Of a stretch of DNA of 64,000 nucleotides, positions 8,286 through 16,139 are shown piece after piece. The stretch spans positions 44,314-108,313 of the forward strand of contig JAGLOO010000010.1 in assembly GCA_023138875.1 (NCBI GenBank), in the 5' to 3' direction. The number at the start of each line of letters is the position of its first letter. Positions within the stretch are counted from its first letter, which is position 1. This DNA comes from Bacteroidales bacterium (GTDB taxonomy: Bacteria; Bacteroidota; Bacteroidia; Bacteroidales; GCA-2748055). The position numbers and the translations under genes were made by a program. The notes under the pieces are model-generated. The model was not told the DNA's origin and did not search any database. It worked only from the letters and a program-made list of their open reading frames with translations.

Positions 8286-8833
8286 TGTGATTCAATTTTA
8301 ATACCCTTCAAAATTCCCGCGTACCCCTTCCTTTTTTTTTAAATGAATAGTGCAAAGGTGCGCGAAAAATCGAAAAGTGCGGGATTGTCTGCACAGTTTT
8401 CGTTCAGAAATGTGATTTTTCAAATTCATGGAAGGGCTATTATAAGTATATTCTTTTATATTTTATCACTTTCTTACGAAAGTAGACTATCATTAAAATA
8501 GGAAAAAAAACTGTGCAATCGTGCAGAAACAATTAATTCGCTTTATGTCAATGCGTTACAGCGTTCAAAAATAGTGCGCACTTCGTGCAGAAAAGTGCAA
8601 ACAGTGCAGTGCAAAACAGTGCAGAGCTAAATAACTGATAATCACGCAGTATAAAGGGTCGTCCGCACTTCTGCACAGTTGCACAGTTTTTTTCCTTATT
8701 ATATACAGGGGGTGTCTTGCGTGGTAGGTTACTCAAGGGTGATAACGGTGTTGAAGATCCAGGTAGAAATTCCTTCTTAGATGCATCTAAAATAAGTATT
8801 TTTCAGTGGGTTTTGATTGGAAAATTTCTTTTT
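8286..8833. repeat. AT-rich spacer with GTGCA/TGCAC repeat cluster
   Basis: No convincing gene lies in this 548-nt stretch. Between about 8349 and 8690 the pentamer GTGCA, its complement TGCAC, or close variants occur more than ten times. Examples are GTGCAGAAA near 8521 and 8585, CAGTGCAGTGCA near 8608 and GCACAG near 8391 and 8680. The copies include direct and inverted arrangements. The layout resembles an operator or iteron array between the divergently oriented DUF4145 gene and the late genes. A 62-residue minus-strand reading frame here is a by-product of the repeats. Confidence 0.6.
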
Positions 8834-9391
8834 ATGTACATCACAGTCGACATGGTGTTTTCGAAGGAGTATATCCGCAGGTTTGCTTTTTCGCTTTCGA
8901 TAAATGACAAGGCGCTTGAGTTCAGAAAGCGGGATAAACTCAATACTCTTATCCGGAGCTACCTGGAGATCTCGCGCAAGGATCACAAACCAAAGTTCGG
9001 ATCCGATATCACCAAGATCATTTTACCTATCAACGGCCGCTGGAGGTGTAATCCTGCGATGGAGATCCTGCCGGCAAGAAGTTTCAGGGACCTGGAGAGT
9101 GACTTCGAGGATCTGTTCTTCGCTTTGTTCCATAAGATCGATTCTGCCGGCTGCCTGGTGAAGGGAAAACGAAAGTATGCCCGGGAGAAGTATTTAGCTG
9201 CCTGTAACATCACCAATGAGGAGCTCCATGAGGATGCTTTTCGTAAACTTTTTGACCGGTTCCGCAATAAAAAAGAGGCCCAAATCAGCGCATTTTTGGA
9301 GAATCCCGATTTCGACCTTGTAACCTTCTATGAATCAGGCATAAAAAATTTTATACACTCAGACCCCGAAAATGTCCAGCTTTTATCATGA
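8834..9391 (+). CDS. Hypothetical phage protein preceding the head module
   Basis: A 185-residue basic protein. I prefer ATG 8834 (MYITVDMVFSKEY) over the TTG at 8717 because the intervening segment is low quality and abuts the repeat region. There is no recognised motif. It is ATGA-coupled to the next gene, and a late promoter motif follows that pair. Its position between early and late modules makes a regulatory role conceivable, but this is inference only. Confidence 0.55.
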   Translation: MYITVDMVFSKEYIRRFAFSLSINDKALEFRKRDKLNTLIRSYLEISRKDHKPKFGSDITKIILPINGRWRCNPAMEILPARSFRDLESDFEDLFFALFHKIDSAGCLVKGKRKYAREKYLAACNITNEELHEDAFRKLFDRFRNKKEAQISAFLENPDFDLVTFYESGIKNFIHSDPENVQLLS

Positions 9392-9768
9392 AAGAATTCA
9401 TAAATAAGATCGAATTTGCCCCGGTCACGGATATCAGTTCCATCTCTGGAACAACGATTACGATGAGATCTGACTTGTCAACGGATGTTATCTACACGAA
9501 AAATGATGTCATTCCCGATGAGCAGGACAGTGAGCGTGATGGAAACCGGTTCTACTCGCAGACTTTAAATATTGTTTGTGATAAGCTCACCACATCGTTT
9601 TTTAGAAAATATCGCAATCGGAAGGTTATCGTAAAGCTCTTTTCTGATGACAATCAGGAGTATCTCATGGGGAATTTACTATTTCCCACCAGGTGCAGCA
9701 TGTCACCAAAGCTCAATTCCGATCTGTTGAAATTCACCTGCGAGAACCCTGATCCACTGGTTTCGTAG
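9388..9768 (+). CDS. Hypothetical phage protein
   Basis: A 126-residue beta-rich soluble protein coupled to the previous gene by an ATGA overlap. Its TAG stop overlaps the first base of the promoter-like GTCCTTTC motif. No family recognised; could be a minor structural or assembly protein. Confidence 0.55.
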   Translation: MKEFINKIEFAPVTDISSISGTTITMRSDLSTDVIYTKNDVIPDEQDSERDGNRFYSQTLNIVCDKLTTSFFRKYRNRKVIVKLFSDDNQEYLMGNLLFPTRCSMSPKLNSDLLKFTCENPDPLVS

Positions 9769-9802
9769 TCCTTTCAATTTCCCACAATCGGTAACATATT
9801 GC
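9768..9802 (+). promoter_or_regulatory. Candidate late promoter A (protease/capsid unit)
   Basis: GTCCTTTC at 9768-9775, then 23 nt, then TTGCA at 9799. The same two boxes with identical spacing occur at five other phage transcription-unit starts. Predicted transcription start near 9807, about 15 nt before the protease ATG. Confidence 0.65.
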
Positions 9803-9821
9803 ATGTTAGATAGGCTCTATC

Positions 9822-10769
9822 ATGCTCAATAAGAACGTAAAGTTTCATCCAAAACTCAGCAATCTCTTTGCTGACAGGCTATTTATGACCCGCGAGGCCC
9901 TTATTGGGGTTCTCACGGAGATGCATTTTTCAGATAGCCAGGCTTATTATGAGCGGGAGATCCCCACCTACCAGGATGAATCAAAGGACCTGGCTGTAGA
10001 ATTATCTTCTGATGAGATCTCGGTCACAACGAACTTCACTGAGACCGATATCCCGGATAACTCGATCGCTTTACATCGTATCGTAGGAACCATATTCGCT
10101 GATTACGACCGGTGGAGATGGTATTTTTCAACCAAACAGTTCATTGATGATATCCGTGCAGCTGATAAAAATCCCCAGGTGATAGCTCATTTTCTGTTCA
10201 TCAACTCGGGAGGAGGAGAGGCCTGGTACCTGGAGAAAGCTTACGAGGCTGTCGGTGAGCTAAGGAAACCGGTGATCGCATTTGTTGAAAAGCGATGCTG
10301 CAGTGCTGCCTATTATATAGGGTGTAATACTGGCAGAATCTTCTCTACCTCGATCAATGATACCGTTGGCAGTATCGGTACCATGGTTGCCTTCTTGGAT
10401 ATCATTCCCTATTTCGAGGCGATGGGTGCCAAATGGATTGAGGAGTATTCTAATCTGAGCCACAAAAAGAACGCACGATTTAATAAACTACTCGATGGAA
10501 AACCAAAGGAGTACAAAGAAAAAGAGCTCGATCCGCTCGCCAAGCAGTTCATTGCTGCAGTCCGGCAAGCCCGGGATCCCCTCAGTAAGCTCCCCGAGAA
10601 GCACGATGTTTTCGCCGGGGATTCATATAGCTCAGAAGAGGGTAGATCCATTGGCCTGATCGATGAGATCACGGAGCTGGAGCTCGCCTTAAGCTACACC
10701 CTGGAGCAGGGCCGTAAGTGGAAGGCCAAAGTGGAAAAACAAAATCGAATGCACACTTATATTGATTAA
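9822..10769 (+). CDS. S49-type head maturation protease
   Basis: A 315-residue protein of the SppA/ClpP-like serine protease fold used by phages to process capsid proteins. The oxyanion segment INSGGGEAW lies near residue 127. The nucleophile is probably the Ser of CCSAAYYIG near 161, and a candidate catalytic Lys lies in SHKKNARF near 213. It sits directly upstream of the major capsid gene, the usual place for a prohead protease. It probably cleaves the charged N-terminal region of the capsid protein. It follows late promoter A. Confidence 0.82.
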   Translation: MLNKNVKFHPKLSNLFADRLFMTREALIGVLTEMHFSDSQAYYEREIPTYQDESKDLAVELSSDEISVTTNFTETDIPDNSIALHRIVGTIFADYDRWRWYFSTKQFIDDIRAADKNPQVIAHFLFINSGGGEAWYLEKAYEAVGELRKPVIAFVEKRCCSAAYYIGCNTGRIFSTSINDTVGSIGTMVAFLDIIPYFEAMGAKWIEEYSNLSHKKNARFNKLLDGKPKEYKEKELDPLAKQFIAAVRQARDPLSKLPEKHDVFAGDSYSSEEGRSIGLIDEITELELALSYTLEQGRKWKAKVEKQNRMHTYID

Positions 10770-10770
10770 C

Positions 10771-12807
10771 ATGAAAAAATTCAAAGTACAATTCAACGCC
10801 ATCCTGAAGGAGCTCAAGCTGGCTGACAAAGCCAAGAACAATGAGCTTACTCCGGAAGACTGGGACAAAATCGCCGAGGCTTACCAGGCTAAGTACAACA
10901 GTGATTTCTATGATGACCAGGAACAAGCAGAAACAGAAGAGCGTCGTGGATCCATCCATGAGGCTGCTTTGAACCTACTCGCCACTGAGGATGATGATGA
11001 CTCCACATCCGGAGCATCCTCAGATACTATCGATCCGAATGAGACAGCCGAGATGAAGAAGGTCAGAGAAGAGAAAGAGGCTGCTGAAAAGAAGCTGAAG
11101 GAAAAGGAGAAGGAGAACACCGGCCTGACCGAAAAGATTAAGAATCTTGAGAAGGATCCTGAGCCGGATGATCCCAAAACGGAGGTTGTTACAATTGGGC
11201 TCTTGGGTCCGGGTACCACCGCTGATCACCTGTTCGGGATTCCCAGCGATATGTTCTCCATGGATCAGAGGTGGAATAAGGTGGCAGCCAACCCGGCCTA
11301 TGCGACACTCACCCCTGTGGATGAGAGTGATGACGGGCCGAAGTTCCGACAGGCGGTAACAGCATATTCCAAGGAGCTTTCGAATCGTTATAAAACCCTT
11401 CATGAATCCGGCCAGTTGGCCAGCCTTATTAAAGGAGCTGCACTGGATGTGGGGTATGCTGATCTGGAAGATGCTGGTCTTGGAAAGCAATTTGTAATCC
11501 GCCGGCAGGATGAGCTTATCGCCAGGATCCTCGCTGTACCAACCGTATATGATATTTTCCCAAGGCGTTATGGAGTTCAGGATCGCGAGCTGATCACCAA
11601 TGCATTCTTCGGAGAGTTCTCACAGGCCTACCAGGCTGGAGAGGTTTGGAAGGGAGATGTTGATCTGCAGCCCGAGCTGGGTCATGTTGATGATGCCATG
11701 TACAAAACACTGTTCGAAAGCATGAAGTGGATCGAGCGCCAGTATATTGGTTATTTGAACTCGGAAGGATCGGATGCAGTTAAATGGTCGATGATCGAAT
11801 GGATGGTTCTGAACATTGCTGAAGTACTTGTCAATGAGCAGAGCAAGCGCCGCATCATGGGTATCTTCATCAAGCCTGCTACCGGCACTCCAGGTAATGC
11901 TTTGTTTGCTTCGACCGGTGTTGTTCATACCCTGATCCGTTACATCCATGAGCACAAGCTGCTCACATTGAACGATGCTGCTTATAATACTTATTCGAAT
12001 ACCCTTACAGTATTCGTCGAGGCTGTTGATGCGTTCCTCGCTGATGCATTGGAGAAGCGAGGTAACCTGGATGGCTATGCCCTACATCTGAACAGGAATC
12101 ACAAGATGTGGTATAAGGCCAGCGTGAGAAGGCAGTATGGGACTGATTATGATTTCTCAGGGCCAAAAGGTGATATGGTGGTTGACTGGGACATACCCAT
12201 CAAATGGGTGCCGAACATGAACCAGAGCAAACTGATGATCCTGCAGAAGCCCGGAAATATCCAGTGTCTGGAGTTTGTTCCCGGTGAGATGTTCAAGATC
12301 GCCTTCGATCGTGATATGGAAGCTGTGAAGAGTTGGTCAACATGGAAAGAGGGTGTTTCCGCAGCCTTTACCGGAAAGAATTTTGAAACCCGGGCTCTGC
12401 TTGTTGCCAATGATTATGATCTCCAGGAGGTTTTTATTAATCAGCCGGCAACAACCCTGGCCGACGATGCCACCACTGCTGATGCGACTGCGAACTTCTG
12501 GTTCGTTTCCCAGGCAAATACCACAGCCAGCCAGAATATCACCGATATCACCGGCGCGAAGGATGGCGAGGTGTATATCATCGAGACAGGACATGCTACT
12601 AATCCACAGACGGTAAACAAGGCGCTTAAGTTCAGCGAGATCGCTTCGAATTTTGTTCCGACTGCAGTGGGTGATTACCTGATGGTGCACTATGATCCCA
12701 CAGCTGATAGTGGAAATGGAAAGTTCTATGAGATTGAGCGCTGTGTTGCTGGTACCAGGACGATTGTATCTGCCAAGCAGCCTAATATCCCCGGGGCCGA
12801 AAGGTAG
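10771..12807 (+). CDS. Major capsid protein with N-terminal scaffold-like domain
   Basis: A 678-residue protein. About the first 140 residues are highly charged and coiled-coil (many EKK/KEKE stretches), like the delta/scaffolding domain of HK97-type capsid precursors. The remainder is globular beta/alpha and is the likely HK97-fold shell protein; its last ~150 residues look like an extra, insertion-type domain. I start at ATG 10771 rather than the TTG at 10762. The assignment rests on size, charge layout, the adjacent protease and the strong hairpin after the gene rather than on a conserved motif. Confidence 0.72.
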   Translation: MKKFKVQFNAILKELKLADKAKNNELTPEDWDKIAEAYQAKYNSDFYDDQEQAETEERRGSIHEAALNLLATEDDDDSTSGASSDTIDPNETAEMKKVREEKEAAEKKLKEKEKENTGLTEKIKNLEKDPEPDDPKTEVVTIGLLGPGTTADHLFGIPSDMFSMDQRWNKVAANPAYATLTPVDESDDGPKFRQAVTAYSKELSNRYKTLHESGQLASLIKGAALDVGYADLEDAGLGKQFVIRRQDELIARILAVPTVYDIFPRRYGVQDRELITNAFFGEFSQAYQAGEVWKGDVDLQPELGHVDDAMYKTLFESMKWIERQYIGYLNSEGSDAVKWSMIEWMVLNIAEVLVNEQSKRRIMGIFIKPATGTPGNALFASTGVVHTLIRYIHEHKLLTLNDAAYNTYSNTLTVFVEAVDAFLADALEKRGNLDGYALHLNRNHKMWYKASVRRQYGTDYDFSGPKGDMVVDWDIPIKWVPNMNQSKLMILQKPGNIQCLEFVPGEMFKIAFDRDMEAVKSWSTWKEGVSAAFTGKNFETRALLVANDYDLQEVFINQPATTLADDATTADATANFWFVSQANTTASQNITDITGAKDGEVYIIETGHATNPQTVNKALKFSEIASNFVPTAVGDYLMVHYDPTADSGNGKFYEIERCVAGTRTIVSAKQPNIPGAER

Positions 12808-12830
12808 CCCACACTGAGACGAGTTGAATG

Positions 12831-12858
12831 GGGTCGGGAGACTTTCCCGGCCCTTTCT
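12831..12858 (+). terminator. Intrinsic terminator after the capsid gene
   Basis: A 9-bp stem, GGGTCGGGA (12831-12839) with TCCCGGCCC (12845-12853, one G-T pair), has a 5-nt loop and is followed by TTTCTT. It may attenuate or end transcription of the protease-capsid unit. Confidence 0.7.
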
Positions 12859-12884
12859 TAAACAGCAAAAAAAACACGCAGATC

Positions 12885-13904
12885 ATGAAACAAAATGAAA
12901 AACAAAAAGCTTACTCAGCCAGAATGGTAGGATGGGCACGCCGTAGGACACTGCTAGGATTCCTATTTTCCCTGGTTGCTGTGTTCGTTCTGGTGGTTGT
13001 GGCATTCTCGGTCTTCAATCCAGAGATAATTGACTTTATTTCTGCACTGGGTATCTCCGGTGGAGGGGCAACCCTGGCCACCATGGCCGCCATCGGGAAT
13101 ATTGATGGGGTGAATGATCAGTATACTGCAGGGCGCCAGATAGCATACAAAGTATGGCTGGTCCATGTGAATCAGATCGATGAGGATCAGGTCTATCCTT
13201 CACCGAATGCCAACCGTGAGGTAGGTACTATCCCTCTCCTGGCCGGCGAATACATGCATTATTTTGAGGCCATCGATGATACGCTGAAGGATGGATCCAC
13301 AGGTGAGAAAGGTGAGCTCACTACCGATGTAACCAACTCATTTGGGTTTACCATGGGTGGTGATGGCGCCAAGCTCTACGACTTTATCGAAGAGTATGCC
13401 GGTGGCCGGTTTATTATCATCTATCAGAAATGCTCCACCGGTGACTACTTTATCGCAGGAACGAAATGCAAGCCGATGATCCTCCAAAGTTTCGAACGTA
13501 AGCGGGACACAGAGGCCAACGCGGTAGTATTCAACTTCCAGAATAAGTCATTCAAGCAGCCTTATAAGTATGTGGGATCCATCACAAGGACCACTCCAGA
13601 GACAGTAGCTGCTGATGCTACTAATCTGGCTATCGTCGCAGGTAAAGATCAATACCAGCTGACCGATAATACTGTGGCAACTGCTATCGCAACCGTTTCC
13701 GGGATTCTCTCCTCACAGTATGGAAATCATGTCGAGGTACTGGGATCCGGTGGTTCCAACCCGTCAACAATCGCGGATAACACTGTATTTATCCTGATTG
13801 ACGGGACCACCTGGACAGGGAATGCAGGGAGCAAGATCTCCTTCCAGATCCATGATGATGCCACCATGGTCGAGGTACCAGGTACACGCGTACAAACAGC
13901 GTAG
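12885..13904 (+). CDS. Tail-tube-like structural protein with N-terminal membrane extension
   Basis: A 339-residue reading frame from ATG 12885. Residues 1-66 are basic then strongly hydrophobic (one predicted membrane segment, LLGFLFSLVAVFVLVVVAF). From MAAIGNIDG (ATG 13083) onwards the protein is a paralogue of the product at 25859: both share the GTIPLL, IDDTLK, MGGDG and FIIIYQ segments and a C-terminal VEVPGTR. The paralogue lacks the membrane extension. Either the long protein is made, or the structural protein starts at 13083 and the upstream part is a fused small membrane protein. Tail-tube or head-fibre roles are inferred from position. Confidence 0.6.
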   Translation: MKQNEKQKAYSARMVGWARRRTLLGFLFSLVAVFVLVVVAFSVFNPEIIDFISALGISGGGATLATMAAIGNIDGVNDQYTAGRQIAYKVWLVHVNQIDEDQVYPSPNANREVGTIPLLAGEYMHYFEAIDDTLKDGSTGEKGELTTDVTNSFGFTMGGDGAKLYDFIEEYAGGRFIIIYQKCSTGDYFIAGTKCKPMILQSFERKRDTEANAVVFNFQNKSFKQPYKYVGSITRTTPETVAADATNLAIVAGKDQYQLTDNTVATAIATVSGILSSQYGNHVEVLGSGGSNPSTIADNTVFILIDGTTWTGNAGSKISFQIHDDATMVEVPGTRVQTA

Positions 13905-13947
13905 ATTTTTCATAAGTAGTTTTAGTTAGTTGGTAGTTTAGTTAGAA

Positions 13948-13976
13948 AGGGAGCTCTTCTCCAGGGGCTCCTTTTT
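13948..13976 (+). terminator. Intrinsic terminator
   Basis: GGAGC (13950-13954) pairs with GCTCC (13967-13971) around a loop and is followed by TTTTT. It lies before late promoter B, separating two transcription units. Confidence 0.65.
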
Positions 13977-13998
13977 CTATGGCTGCTCCTCTGTATCT

Positions 13999-14033
13999 GT
14001 CCTTTCATTCAGATTGCATTGCAGATAAATTGG
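13999..14033 (+). promoter_or_regulatory. Candidate late promoter B (packaging unit)
   Basis: GTCCTTTC at 13999-14006, 23-nt spacer, then TTGGT at 14030 within TAAATTGG. Predicted start near 14038, which argues that the next gene begins at ATG 14072 and not at the in-frame ATG 13979 upstream of the promoter. Confidence 0.6.
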
Positions 14034-14071
14034 TAGTTACTATAGTATCAAAACCATTTATAAATGAAATT

Positions 14072-14758
14072 ATGGATCCACGAGAAAAACTGAGAGCATT
14101 CAACCAGCTGCTGGATGACAAGTTCTACGAGCCTGATTATGCATTGCTGAAAAAGAAAAGTCCGAAGCATGAAGCTTTGACCATCCATGCGCCCTCGGCA
14201 AAGTTACACAGGGAAGCCCTGTTCGGATTGCTGGATTTGGCAACTACTGAACAGATCGAGAAAAACAGGAAAGAATACCTGAAGAAGGTGGAGGCTGCTG
14301 CCAAGAAAGCTGAGGAGGCCGCAGTGAAGAAAGCTGAGGAAGCTGCTGCCAAGAAAGCTGCTGAGGAGGAAAACAGGAAGCAGATATTGCTGCTCCTGGC
14401 CGATGGGGACCTGGAGGAGTGTGAGAAACTGGTCGCAGAACTTCCAGATGAAGATCCGCTGAAGGATCAAGTATCGGCAGATATTGCTCTGTTAAAGCAG
14501 CAGGCTGCTGAGATGGAGATGAAGGAAGAGGCTGCTGCCAAGAAAACTAAGGAGGCTGCAGTGAAGAAAGCTGAGGAGGCCGCTGCCAAAAAAGCAGAAG
14601 AGGATGCAGGTTCCGGAGAGGTTAAAGCTGACGACAAGGTGGCAGCCGAAAAGCCTGCGGATGATCAGGCAAAAAAAAAGGAGGAAGTAGCCCAGGAGGA
14701 AAGCTCCAAAAAGAGCACGAGTACCCACAAATCCACTGGGACCGGCTCGAAGACCTAG
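14072..14758 (+). CDS. Lys/Ala/Glu-rich coiled-coil phage protein
   Basis: A 228-residue protein. The first 70 residues are ordinary (MDPREKLRAFNQLL). The rest is low-complexity, with AAAKKAEEAA-type repeats flanking a short globular segment near residue 110-140. The start is set by promoter B. Its tail contains an A9 run (14671-14679) where a -1 shift would join it to the frame of the following gene. Function unknown; could be a scaffold-like or assembly protein. Confidence 0.6.
   Translation: MDPREKLRAFNQLLDDKFYEPDYALLKKKSPKHEALTIHAPSAKLHREALFGLLDLATTEQIEKNRKEYLKKVEAAAKKAEEAAVKKAEEAAAKKAAEEENRKQILLLLADGDLEECEKLVAELPDEDPLKDQVSADIALLKQQAAEMEMKEEAAAKKTKEAAVKKAEEAAAKKAEEDAGSGEVKADDKVAAEKPADDQAKKKEEVAQEESSKKSTSTHKSTGTGSKT
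14291..14597 (+). repeat. Two ~70-bp direct repeats encoding AAxKKAEEA helices
   Basis: Near-identical units start at 14291 and 14528 with GAGGCTGCTGCCAAGAAA. They encode the same Lys/Ala/Glu helical repeat. They probably arose by internal duplication within the gene. Confidence 0.75.
14671..14680 (+). other. Candidate -1 frameshift site (A9G)
   Basis: Nine A followed by G, next to GGAGGAAG. A -1 slip here would leave the Lys-rich gene and enter the frame that continues without a stop into the gene annotated from 14812. The frame between 14665 and 14812 has no ATG, GTG or TTG, yet looks protein-like (HWDRLEDLDVQKATILYND). Inference; see findings. Confidence 0.35.
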
Positions 14759-14811
14759 ACGTCCAAAAAGCCACCATCCTCTACAACGATCGCGTATACT
14801 GCTACCGTAAG

Positions 14812-15180
14812 ATGCAGGAAATCGAAGAGGTCATTGATGATAAGCCATCGAAAAAGAGGATTGCCCTGGCGGTCGAGCTCCGAAACCGTAGCCTGCTTGC
14901 GTTTGAGGAGCTTCGGCATTTTAATGATACCGGGTTGTTTAAGTATAAGCATCCCCTGATCATTCATCACAGCCTCCGCGCTGAGTTGGTCGAACTAAAG
15001 AAGAAGGATCCTGATGTATTCTTGGATCAATATGCCAATGCCCGGGACAATATTAAGCGGTACAAGAGCTTCCTGAATAATCCGAAAAGGGATGAGAGCA
15101 AGAAGACTCTTGACCGCGAGAACCTTAAAAAGCATGAGGCCCGGGCGGCTGTTTACCGGGAGGTGCTGCAGGAAGAATAA
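14812..15180 (+). CDS. Hypothetical phage protein of the packaging unit
   Basis: A 122-residue basic helical protein from the first available ATG. The same frame is open and protein-like for 49 codons further upstream without a standard start, so the true product may be longer. It sits upstream of the terminase genes. No family recognised. Confidence 0.55.
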   Translation: MQEIEEVIDDKPSKKRIALAVELRNRSLLAFEELRHFNDTGLFKYKHPLIIHHSLRAELVELKKKDPDVFLDQYANARDNIKRYKSFLNNPKRDESKKTLDRENLKKHEARAAVYREVLQEE

Positions 15181-15192
15181 AGCAATGACAAG

Positions 15193-15501
15193 ATGAGTAG
15201 CGATGAGTCAATATTGGAGGTGGTGTTTCGGTATGCCAAGATGAAGTATACACCGGAAAAAATCTGTGTTCTCCTTGGTTTAACTAAGAAACAGACCACT
15301 GAATTATTGATTCGGTTCGAGGATCCTGATGATCCTATTCGAATCAAGTATGAGCAGGGGAAAGCCATAAGTGACTATCGAATGGATAAAGCTCTGGAGA
15401 AAGCGGGCGCAAGGGGCAATCCTCTGGCGATCTCAGAGCTGAGTACCCGGCAGTACCACCGTATGATCGATGAGCTAAAAAAGGAGCTATTTAACATATG
15501 A
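15193..15501 (+). CDS. Small HTH-like protein, possible terminase small subunit
   Basis: A 102-residue protein whose residues 19-45 (YTPEKICVLLGLTKKQTTEL) look like a helix-turn-helix. The C-terminal part is helical. Small size, DNA-binding look and position two genes before the large terminase make a small-terminase role plausible, but not proven. ATGA-coupled to the next gene. Confidence 0.5.
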   Translation: MSSDESILEVVFRYAKMKYTPEKICVLLGLTKKQTTELLIRFEDPDDPIRIKYEQGKAISDYRMDKALEKAGARGNPLAISELSTRQYHRMIDELKKELFNI

Positions 15502-16139
15502 GCAACCTTGCAACACTGGAGAGTCTGGGCCCGGATATCGTTTATGATTTCCTGGAAACTGGTAAATCCTCGGCCATCGCAAAAAACCTGCAGGAATACA
15601 TACATCATCTTCAATGGGCAGCTGAGATATGGAACACTGAACGCAACACCACACGGGCGGCCGCCAAGCTTCGTATGAGGATCCTGGCAACACTGGGCAA
15701 GACTGTTTCAATTAAGACATGTATGAACCGGTTGTTTGATTCCATGAACTATTTCGAGGTGGACAATAATGTTTCCCAGGAGATCTGGGATAGGGATACC
15801 GCCAATAAGTTTGAGGACCTTGCAAAATTAGCCATCAAAGAGAGTAAGCTTGATACCGCCAGTCGGGCATACAATAGAGCAAACGAACTTCGAGCCCGTG
15901 CCAATAGTGCGATGAAACCTGCAGAACTTCAACCACCGCTATTCCTGATTGATACTAAAATCTCTGCGGAAGATCTCGGGTTTAAAAATGAGAAGCTTTT
16001 ATCCATCACCAGGAAATCAAATGAGGGGTTTTATGCCAGGCTGATTTCCGAACTGCCGATTGAAAAGCAAGAGAAGCTCAGGTTATTATCTGATGCGGAG
16101 ATTTCGGATGTTGATTTCGAGGACATTGAAGATGAATAA
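15498..16139 (+). CDS. Packaging-region protein, alternative small-terminase candidate
   Basis: A 213-residue, largely helical protein with a very acidic C-terminus (DVDFEDIEDE). It is coupled to both neighbours by short overlaps and lies immediately before the large terminase. No diagnostic motif was found. Confidence 0.55.
   Translation: MSNLATLESLGPDIVYDFLETGKSSAIAKNLQEYIHHLQWAAEIWNTERNTTRAAAKLRMRILATLGKTVSIKTCMNRLFDSMNYFEVDNNVSQEIWDRDTANKFEDLAKLAIKESKLDTASRAYNRANELRARANSAMKPAELQPPLFLIDTKISAEDLGFKNEKLLSITRKSNEGFYARLISELPIEKQEKLRLLSDAEISDVDFEDIEDE

Noticed and set aside
8349..8690. CRISPR-like array
   Set aside because: The repeats are only about five to nine bases, irregularly spaced and in both orientations; no uniform repeat-spacer structure and no cas genes.
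8548..8736. 62-codon minus-strand frame in the repeat spacer
   Set aside because: Its Cys/Phe/Ala-rich sequence is the translation of the GTGCA repeats.
12828..12884. Extended start of the tube-like protein at 12828
   Set aside because: This stretch encodes the terminator hairpin; ATG 12885 follows it and begins a sensible MKQNEKQ sequence.
13979..14071. N-terminal extension of the Lys-rich gene from ATG 13979
   Set aside because: It lies upstream of candidate promoter B and right at the end of a terminator, so it would not be on the main transcript.
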